NCBI RefSeq assembly: GCF_964656455.1
Contig: NC_135719.1
Location: 71,226,283-71,290,282 of the forward strand
From: Halichoerus grypus
Taxonomy: Eukaryota; Chordata; Mammalia; Carnivora; Phocidae
Direction of reading: 5' to 3'
DNA length: 64,000 nt
Shown here: positions 56,107 through 64,000 of the stretch, in pieces
Numbering within the stretch: position 1 is the stretch's first letter
Layout: each line of letters starts with the position of its first letter
Notes under the pieces: generated by a model
The model's input: only the letters and a program-made list of their open reading frames with translations
What the model was told of the DNA's origin: nothing
Database searches by the model: none
Program-made: the position numbers and the translations under genes

Positions 56107-56714
56107 AAGATGAAAATGGAGCCTCTAGACTTTCAGTGTAAGTGGTTTTAAGTCCCAGAACCACGTGGCTGGCCACAGTAGCTTCACCATCATCAGTACA
56201 CTCTCATCAGGCTCTGCACCAGGCACACGTCCTCTCCGGACCTGCGACTTCTCCTAACTGTGCCTGACCCGTCTTTGTCCCCACCTCCTGCCTCGAGTCA
56301 CACGTCAAAGACCAGAAAAAGACTCACTGAAGGAGTTATTGTCTCAGTTATCCAACTTGAGAAATGGTGAGGCTAAGCCTCCCTAGAAGTCTCCAGAGAT
56401 TCTCTAAAGAAGCTGGAACGTAAACAGCCACCTACCCAGCCTAGCTCTTCCAGAAGACAGACATGGGCCGATCTCACTCTTCTATGCATCAGAAAATCCA
56501 CCTCTTCTGGGTGAGTTTCAGGAAGGGTAGATGCTGCTGCCTGAGTTCTGGAGTGATGGAGATGTATCTCAGCAAAATACTTCCTGCAAGCGTCTGGCCA
56601 GCTGCCTCCTCCAACCTTCCGGACCTGCCCAGGGTTAGACGGTAATTTCTTCTCCTGTTTTGACAGCTGGGGCCTCATGCGGGCAGCCTGAAGGCTCGTC
56701 CAGGCTCGGATGCT

Positions 56715-56905
56715 GGGGGTGAGTTGGCCCAGTGAGAAGAGAATCAGTGTTGGAGTTGGGCCTGGGTTCGGATCCTGATTCTGCCACCAGTCAGCCCAGT
56801 GAGCCATGGGCAAATAACTCAACCCCCTTGAGCCCTTTCTTCTTTATTTGTAGAATGGACAATAGTACCTACTTCACAAGTTGTTGAGGGACCTAAATGA
56901 CAAGA
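56715..56905 (+). repeat. MIR element
   Basis: GCCTGGGTTCGGATCCTGATT, CTGCCACCAGTCAGCCC, GGGCAAATAACTCAACCCC and GTACCTACTTCACAAG in forward order. Confidence 0.7.
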
Positions 56906-56914
56906 AGTCTCCAA

Positions 56915-57110
56915 TGTATGGTTTAGAGCTTAAGATCCTGGCTCTATCACTTACTGGCTGTGGGACCTTAGGCAAATTACCTAGATGTTCTGTGCCTCTG
57001 TTGTCTTTTTACATAGTAGGGGGACCCTAGTAGAGCTGAATTTAGAGGGTTGTCGTGAGGATTACTTAATGTCTGACATGTGTTGAGAGCTCAGTGAGTG
57101 CTGACATTTA
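56915..57110 (+). repeat. MIR element, tandem to the previous one
   Basis: ATCCTGGCTCTATCACTTAC, GACCTTAGGCAAATTACC, GGGTTGTCGTGAGGATTAC and GAGCTCAGTGAGTGCTGAC. Two separate MIRs in the same orientation lie head to tail. Confidence 0.75.
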
Positions 57111-57821
57111 TGATCTCACGTTTCCAACAAATGAGGTAAGCAAGGTAGCTACTGCTACCCCTTCCCAGTGGATCAGGTAGGATCACATACTTGCTGTTGG
57201 TGAGACCTGAATGAGAATCCAACTCCCCCACATCCTAGTCCAGGCTTCAGATCAAGCCCCTCGTCAAGACCTTGTGCTGGCCGGTTCCCTGGGCCCAGCC
57301 CCAGGCTCTCAGAGCTGCCGGATCGTGAACAGCTCATCCCTGAGCCATGGCTGCTGGCTTTGTTCCCTTTTGGCGGGCCTAGGGAGGCTCTCCATGTCAG
57401 TCTGTGGCTTTGTCACTTGTCCCTGCTAGAGTCTTCCCCACTGCCTGTGGGAAGTGTCCTCTCCTTACTCATGCCTGAGGTTCACTTCAATGCCCAAGGG
57501 AGGGCATGCCTAACCCCCTTGGTTGCTTCGGGATTAGAGCAGCATGGGACAGTGCGAGGAGCATTTGGAGCCAGGGAGGGGGAGGAGGGTGGGCCTTGGC
57601 TCTGGGTCCCAGCTATCCTCACAGCAGGAGTGTGATGAATATAAAGTGAGGGCCTAAGAAGCATTAAGCCTTGGCCAAGTGATAAGGAGGCTGAGACAGA
57701 AGGTCAGGAAGAGAAGGAGAGAAAGACCAAGATTTTCACAGGTAGTAGGGACCTCCTCTCCTTTCCATTTCATAGATAAGGAAAATTATGTCCATTTTGC
57801 CTAAGTTACATAACTGCCTGT
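57111..57821. other. no gene recognised
   Basis: Unique-looking DNA with short frames and no repeat that I can name. Confidence 0.45.
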
Positions 57822-57837
57822 AAGAAAGGTTGGGACA

Positions 57838-58041
57838 GGGCACCTGGGTAGCTCAGTCGGTTAAGCGTCTGCCTTCAGCTCAGGTCATGATCCCAGGGTC
57901 CTGGGATCTAGTCTTGCATCGGGCTCACTGCTCAGCGGGAAGCCTGCTTCTCCCCTTCCCACTCCCCCTGCTTGTGTTCTCTCTCTCGCTGTGTCTCTCT
58001 CTGTCAAATAAATAAATAAAATCTTAAAAAAAAAAAAAAAA
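57838..58041 (+). repeat. Can-SINE
   Basis: Perfect 16-bp duplicates AAGAAAGGTTGGGACA at 57822-57837 and 58042-58057. Confidence 0.97.
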
Positions 58042-58799
58042 AAGAAAGGTTGGGACAATTACTGCCTCTTGAGTGCCCACTTAGCTTTCCTTACAATACT
58101 CATTGCCCCCTCACTTCCTATTCTGAACAGTTGGTATCTGGCAAGGCTTCCCCCCTCCCCCACCCAACATGGCTGCCTCACTACCACCCAAGGGCCCAGC
58201 CTGGAGGAGGAGGTAAGATGAGAACAGTTTCCCCACCTTCCCTTGAAGGACCTTCCCTTGAAGGACCATCCCTTGTGTCCCCCATCATCACCAGAAACCT
58301 GAAAATCTTGGTGATCCTCATCCTCCAGACTCTCATTCCCATATAACTCTGTAATTCCCTAAGCTGACCCTATGCCCCAAATCCTTCACTTCGCTTCCTG
58401 GAACTCATAGTTTATTATCAGCAAAATCTCCCCACATATTCAACCTTTGCTCTGAAAATTCTTTCACCTTCTTGCTCTAAGGGAAAGCTCCCTGGTCCCC
58501 AAAACACAATTCCCTTGCAACCTCCTCCTGTGGTGTCTATGTCTTCCCTTACATTCCTCACACCAGCGTGCCTAGAGGTGGGGAGTTGTCCTCTTTGCTC
58601 CTGATGGCTATTTCTAGGATTTTTCTCCTTCCTCCTCCCACTTTTAAAACTCCAACTTCTTTGAAGGCCATGCCAATAGACCAAACCAGCCACCATCCCT
58701 TCTAGTTATAGACATTTACATAATCTAGACCATTCCCACTCATTCACAGAATACTCTAGTGCCGGGCTCACAATCTTCCTCTCCACAACCACTCCTTCA

Positions 58800-60500
58800 T
58801 TCTTTTTCAAGATGTTAACATTCATTCTTTCATTCAAAAAATATTGTTGAGTACTTGTTCATTGCAGCAGTACTGTTCTTAGAATTGAGGGTATAGGAGT
58901 AAACCAGAGAGAAAATGTCCCGGCCCTTGACGTTCCTACATTCCCACAGGAGCAAAGACAATTCCAAATAACTAAGTGGTGCATAATATCATGTGAGGCA
59001 GAGATGCTATGAAAAGCAAAGAGGCAGGTGAAGGTGTGGTGGCAGGGGATGAAGGAGCTGTCTTAGAGATGGCAGACAGGAAGGTCATCGACATGGATGA
59101 CCCACCCAATACCTCTACCACTGATGCGTGGTCTATGACCACTTCTCTTCACCAGACTTCTTCCCTCCTCTGCCACCCACTCGTATGGCTATAGCCTAGA
59201 ACTGGGCACTGCTGAATCCCCACTCTCTGACCACCATCTCTTGTGTTTTAGTTCATTTACTCAATTGCCTCCACTCTGTTTTTTGGTCCCTTTTGGGACC
59301 TCCATTCCACCAAACTCACCCTCTTTCACGGTCCGTCCTTTATCTCCTCATGAACCTCCCTCTCCAGCTTGGATTCTGTGGCCTGTGACAGTATTGTCCC
59401 TTTGCACCAGGCTTCCCCTCTCTCAGCCCTTTCCCTTGAGTTGGACTCTCCTGACACACCTCGACCTTGCTTAACCCCAAAGCCCTACCTACTCTGCACC
59501 TGCACCGAGTAACCAAACATCACTGGGGAAAATTCTCAGCCGTGCTGACTAGCCACACTTTACATTTCTGACCACAAACCTCAAGTGGGCACTCAGCTTG
59601 CCCAGAGATCCTATTGTGTTTCTCTACTAAATTCACTGCCCCACTTTCCAGATGAGTGTTTCACATCTTCTTCTCTCTTCTCCAACCCCCAACACCTCCT
59701 CCTTGTTCCCTACTGTTGGCTAACCACCTCCCTTCTTATTTTGCTGAGGAAATAGAGGCTTGTAGGAAAAGTGTTTGTTATCTGGACCCTCATCCCTGCC
59801 TTCCTTTCTTACAATGGATGGCCTCCCCTCTGGGTCTGGGCCAGCCACTCCACTCATGCACCAGATTCCAATCCCTTCATTACTCGACGACTTTGCCCCA
59901 AATCATCCTTCTCCCGCCTGTGCTACACGGCTGCCCCTCTCTATCACATCTTTCTCATCGGCGTCAAAACGTGCTATCATCTCTCACACTTGAAAAAACA
60001 AACTCTATTTTTTTTTTAAAGATTTTATTTATTTATTTGAGAGAGAGAGAATGAGAGAGAGAACATGAGAGGGGGGAGGGTCAGAGGGAGAAGCAGACTC
60101 CCTGCAGAGCAAGGAGCCCGATGCGGGACTCGATCCAGGGACTCCAGGATCATGACCTGAGCCGAAGGCAGTCACTTAACCAACTGAGCCACCCAGGTGC
60201 CCCAAAACAAACTCTATTTTGACTCTCTTTAGCTCCTGCCCCATTTCCTTCCTCCCCACGTCCTCACCCTCATTCCCGCTTAGCCCACCGCAGCTAAGCT
60301 TTTGTCTCTGCCACTCCATTGAAACTGCACTTGTCCAAGTCCTCAATGGCCTCCCTGTCAGCACATCCAAAGGTCAGTGTCCTCTCATCTTATTCAGCCA
60401 CGGAGAAATCGCTCCTCCTTGAAACCTTGGCGTCCAGCACGCCACATGGGCTGCTTTCCTCTGGCCTCAAGGGCAGCTCTTTCTCGGGCTCCTCCTCTCC
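58800..60500 (+). repeat. old interspersed repeat remnants, families unresolved
   Basis: Parts read like common old mammalian repeats: CATTCTTTCATTCAAAAAATATTG near 58823, and CATTGAAACTGCACTTGTCC with TCCTCAATGGCCTCC near 60320-60352. I cannot assign families or clean borders. A Can-SINE cuts through at 60012. Confidence 0.35.
60012..60203 (-). repeat. Can-SINE
   Basis: Reverse copy with perfect duplicates AAAACAAACTCTATTTT at 59995-60011 and 60204-60220. Confidence 0.97.
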
Positions 60501-61480
60501 TTGATATCTCAATGTTAGCATGGTGCAGGGACTTCTTCCCTATTATGGTCCCTCCCTTGTTAGATGCCATTGAGAGGCTGGAGCCTTCCAGAGACAATGG
60601 GGAGCAGAGTAGAGCAGAAAGAGCAGCTCCAGCTCTGGAGCCCCTGCCTGGGTGGGAATTGCCCTGATGTGCCAGGTGATGTAGTTGGTAAATAATCCTC
60701 TGTGCCTCAGTAAGATGGTACCTTACATGGGCTCTCCCCAAAGCAGAGTGAGACAAAGGCTTACGTGTGAGTAGGTTTTTGGGGGAGAACAGACCCAGGG
60801 AGCAGGAGTGAGGCAGAGGAAGAGTGAAACAGGGATGGAAGGCTGCTGATCAAAGGTGTGGGAACAAGGTAGCCGCCTATGGGTGACTGCTGCTCAATCC
60901 AGGAACTTCGAGAAGCTTTATGAAATGTTTCAGAACCTGTGGGAAGAAGGAGGGCTACTTATCCATTGGCTCCGGCCAAGTTATCCTGTGGACAGGAACG
61001 CCCCTGCACTTCTGGGTGGTTTATGTGTCAGTGCCAAGTGGGGTTCATGGACGTCCCCCATGCCGCGGTGTCAGGAGGTAAGAGGCATGTGGAGCGACAC
61101 GGTAAGGCTGCATTTGCACGGCACTGGTTAAGCCCTGGGCAAAACTGGTAACCGCAGCAGTGGCTGGACCCAGAAGTGAGACGGGGGCATCTGATGTGCC
61201 CAGTACAGACAGGAATAATGATGGAGGCCTCCTCATAGGCCTGCTGGCCCTTAGCATCTGGCCGTCTCCATGCTGGTGACTCTGACCCTGACATTGCCCC
61301 TGCCTAGTAGACATCTCAGAGGCCTATCTTGTCCAAAAGAGAGCTCTGATCCCCTGTCTGTCCCCCACCCCAACTTGTCTTCCAGTCTTCTCCACTGCAG
61401 TTCAATGGCCTGGATTCATCTCTCTCCCCCACTTCTCACATCCAATTTATCATCAAACCTTAGCTCCAAAATATACCCCA
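60500..61480. other. no gene recognised
   Basis: A possible small repeat remnant sits at 60580-60720 (GGAGCCCCTGCCTGGGTGGG), otherwise unique-looking. Confidence 0.4.
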
Positions 61481-61690
61481 GTCTGACCTGCTCATTAACT
61501 TCTGTCACAAAGCGACCACCAGCCCAGGCCAAGTGGCCATCCCCTCTGGCTAGCCCACTGCAGTGGCCTTCCAACTCTCTCCCGCCTCTGCTCTTGCTCC
61601 CTTATAGTTTATTCTCCCACAGGAGACTGAATGATAATGTTACTCCCCTGATTAAAGCAGCCCTCCACTAGCTTCCCATTATCATTTTTA

Positions 61691-61834
61691 TTTTTATTTA
61701 TTTATGTTTGTTTTTAAGTAGGCTCCGCCCCCAGCATGGAGCCCAGTGTGGGGCTTGAACTCATGACCCTGAGCTCAAGACCTGAGCTGAGATCAAGAGT
61801 TTGACGCTCAACTGACTGAGCCACTCAGGTGCCC
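61691..61834 (-). repeat. short Can-SINE variant inside L2
   Basis: Reverse copy without the usual CT-rich part (AGTAGGCTCCGCCCCCAGCATGG then the tRNA-like end). Perfect 19-bp duplicates CTTCCCATTATCATTTTTA at 61672-61690 and 61835-61853. Confidence 0.95.
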
Positions 61835-61852
61835 CTTCCCATTATCATTTTT

Positions 61853-62184
61853 AAATAATGGCTTTATTAAGATATAATTCACATACCATACAATTCGCCC
61901 ATTTAAGATGTACGATTCAATGTTTTTTTTTTTAGTCTATTCACAGGATTATGTGACCATTAACCGTAATCAATTTTAGAACATTTTCATCACCCGCACC
62001 AAAAACCCTGTATCCACTAGTATTCCCCGTCCATTTCCTCTCAACCCTCCCAGCCCTGGCCTAATCTACTTTAGAGACTAATCTACTTTCTATCTTTATA
62101 AATATGCCGATTTTGGACATTTCACATAAATAGAATCATGCAGTATGTGCCTTTGTGACCAGTTTCTTTTTCTTGTTATTCTTA
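61853..62184. repeat. L1-type fragment inside L2
   Basis: AAGATATAATTCACATACCA, CAATTCGCCCATTTAAGATG, CATTTTCATCACCCGCACC, CTAATCTACTTTCTATC and TTGGACATTTCACATAAATAG follow a familiar L1M-type stretch. Confidence 0.55.
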
Positions 62185-63079
62185 GGTTAAGACCCAAACT
62201 CCTTGCTGTGGTCTGGTGCCCACCTGAGGCCCCCCAGCTTGCTGTCTGCCTCTCCTGGTCCACCTCCCCCAACCTCACTAATTGTGTTGTGGGCAGGCCC
62301 CACTCCATCCCCCTCGGGACCTCGACCCTTGCCTTGCCTTTGCCCTGAAGTATCTTTCTCAGATCTGTGGATGGGCTGCGCATGATTCAGATGTTTGCCC
62401 AAATGTCACTTCCCTTTTTTCAACCCCACCCGTTCCTACCCTTTCCCCTTATTATCTGAAATGTTTATTTCTTTGTTTACTTACTTGTTTACTGGCTTTA
62501 TCCTCCTGTAGACCCCCTCCATAGTGCAGGCATTTTGTCCTGTTCACGCCTCCTTCCTCAGCACCTAGAACAGCGCTGGGCACGCAGTTGGCGTTGGGCC
62601 TTTGCTGCACAAATGATTGGATAATGCTCCTGGGAATCCCACTGAGAAGTTTCCACAATTCCTCCCACTCACTAAAACTCGCAACACACCTTCAAAGCTA
62701 CGAGTTGTTCCTTCGGTCTAATGAAAACCCTCTATGCTGTGGTTTACATTTATTCTTTTTCTGCTGGATATTGTGGTCCTCGCTCATGTATACTCTCCCT
62801 CCCCATGCACACACACCAACTAAACTCACTTCCCTCAGGTTCTCCTCAGAGATTCTCCTCTTGGAGTCCCTCACTCCCCTAGGGAAGGGTACCCTTCTTA
62901 TCGACTGTGGGGGTTACTGCTCCCACACAAATAAAACACCATGGTCTGGGACCCCCAGTCCTTAGCTATCTGTGCACCATCATCGGCCAAGCAGAGTGTT
63001 CAGGGCTCCTGCTCTGGACTTGGCCTTTTCCTTACCTCACTGCTTTGGAGCCCCGATATTGACTCCTTCCTTTCTCTTT

Positions 63080-63600
63080 AAAAATCTCAGCCTGGTGGGA
63101 AAATAGGCCTTTTCATGCATTGCTGGTGGGAATGAAAATGGCACAACCTCTATGGAAAACCTCTAAGTTTGCACAAACCCTTGGACCCCGGTACCTATGC
63201 ACATGTGAAAGGACACATCCGTTACTGAGTGACAGCAAAAGCCTGGGGACTGACCACCTAGTGCCTTTAACAGAGGAGTGCCTTAGAACAAGGAACACTC
63301 TGCAGCTATAAGAAAAAAATGGAGGACCTTCTGTGCGTGGATAGAGAACAATCCCCAGAACATATTATCAAGAAAAACCATGATTCTGTACTACCTATGG
63401 AATAGTAAAGAGAAAGACTAAGAAAATATATTTACATAAAGAAATACTGGAACGATATGCAATTCTTTTTATATGGGGAATGGGAATTGTTAGGGAAAAA
63501 TTAGAAGGAAGACTTCTCTCTGAGATTTTTATGTCATATTGGAACCATGTGACTGTATTACATACTTTAAAATAAAGTAAATATATAAAAATATATCGAA
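63080..63600 (+). repeat. old L1 (L1M-type) 3' fragment
   Basis: CATTGCTGGTGGGAATGAAAA, GCAGCTATAAGAAAAAAATGG, GATAGAGAACAATCCCC and GTGACTGTATTACATAC are typical of an old L1 3' region. It is frame-broken and non-coding. Confidence 0.65.
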
Positions 63601-63719
63601 AGAATCACAGTCTTATTTGAGGGGTTCTCATTTTCGAAGGACTTTAAGATCTCTCTTTCAAGACATTGAAAGTGCTCGGTAGTCATGCTTGGGTGCTGAT
63701 AGTAACCCCCCAGAATGTT

Positions 63720-63835
63720 GGCTGTGAGGTGAGCTCACCAGGGACCGGCCTTGTTTATTCATCAGTGTGTTCCCAGCAGCAGCCCCACAGCCAGCACACA
63801 GTAGGCGCTCACTAAATACTTGTTGAAAGAAATAC
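63720..63835 (+). repeat. L2 LINE 3' tail
   Basis: CTTGTTTATTCATCAGTGTG, CAGCACACAGTAGGCGCTC and ACTAAATACTTGTTGAAAG match the L2 3' terminus. Confidence 0.7.
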
Positions 63836-63960
63836 AAAGTCAATGCACGAATAGAAAGAGCCCTAAGTCAATAACAGAGCATTTTGGTCTGGGCGAAGAG
63901 TCACTACTGATATAAAACAGTCAAAATGGATGAATCTGAGCAAGGTGAAAAGCCATGCCA

Positions 63961-64000
63961 TTTATTTACTTATTTATTTTTAGACTTTATTTATTTATTT
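63961..64000 (-). repeat. start of a Can-SINE, cut by the window edge
   Basis: TTTTTAGACTTTATTTATTTATTT resembles the reversed tail of the Can-SINEs above; the body lies outside the window. Confidence 0.5.

Larger units (their letters stand above)
61480..62620 (+). repeat. L2 LINE split by an L1-type fragment and a SINE
   Basis: The left L2 piece (to about 61690) has AATGTTACTCCCCTGATTAAA and CCACTAGCTTCCCATTATC. The right piece (from about 62185) continues the same text: TTAGGTTAAGACCCAAACTCC, CTGTGGTCTGGTGCCCACC, TGTAGACCCCCTCCATAGTGC, AACAGCGCTGGGCACGCAG. Between them lie a Can-SINE and an L1-type fragment. Confidence 0.7.

Noticed and set aside
1..64000. CRISPR array, prophage, operon or defence-type system
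   Set aside because: The spliced BMF gene and carnivoran SINEs show this is vertebrate nuclear DNA. The repeated units are dispersed SINEs and microsatellites, not regular spaced repeats.

Overview
The window is ordinary mammalian nuclear DNA, almost certainly from a carnivoran. At least 22 copies of the tRNA-derived Can-SINE family (heads resembling GGGGCGCCTGGGTGGCTCAG, a CT-rich middle and an AAATAAATAAAATCTT tail) are spread across both strands. None has the head sequence I associate with the dog SINEC_Cf subfamily, so an arctoid carnivoran (bear, seal or mustelid group) is more likely than a dog. That placement is an inference. I see no bacterial, plasmid or phage signature, no CRISPR array, no stand-alone tRNA or rRNA gene, and no novel multi-gene system.

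One protein-coding gene is supported: BMF (Bcl-2-modifying factor), a pro-apoptotic BH3-only protein, on the + strand. It has a non-coding first exon inside a CpG-rich promoter (about 17.74-18.56 kb) and three coding exons (20781-21072, 22528-22688, 35025-35126). These splice in frame to a 184-residue protein carrying a dynein-light-chain motif (KATQT), a BH3 core (LQCIAD) and a hydrophobic tail. A long 3' UTR of about 3.9 kb ends at an AATAAA at 39036. It contains a perfect 8-mer match to the miR-221/222 seed at 38844.

Layout: 1-17.7 kb is 5' flanking DNA made of nested old repeats (L1, MIR, L2, a MaLR-like LTR) and a 3.3-kb L1 3' end (about 7.15-10.5 kb) hit by five SINEs. The interval 10.4-26.1 kb, with the BMF promoter and first coding exons, has no Can-SINE. 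The last BMF intron (22.7-35.0 kb) holds MIR, MER5A and L2 pieces, two younger SINEs and GT repeats. The interval 32.05-39.8 kb, with the terminal exon and 3' UTR, is again free of Can-SINEs. From 39.1 to 64 kb is 3' flanking DNA with many SINEs, MIR, L2 and L1 remnants, a second CpG-dense patch (about 52.2-52.65 kb) and a perfect 99-bp direct duplication (47381-47479 and 48833-48931).

The items most worth checking are the 99-bp duplication with a palindrome at one junction, the open in-frame extension of BMF through its 5' exon (with an in-frame CTG), the intergenic CpG-dense patch, and the SINE-free intervals around the gene. Repeat family names come from recognition by eye and boundaries are approximate except where target-site duplications are given.
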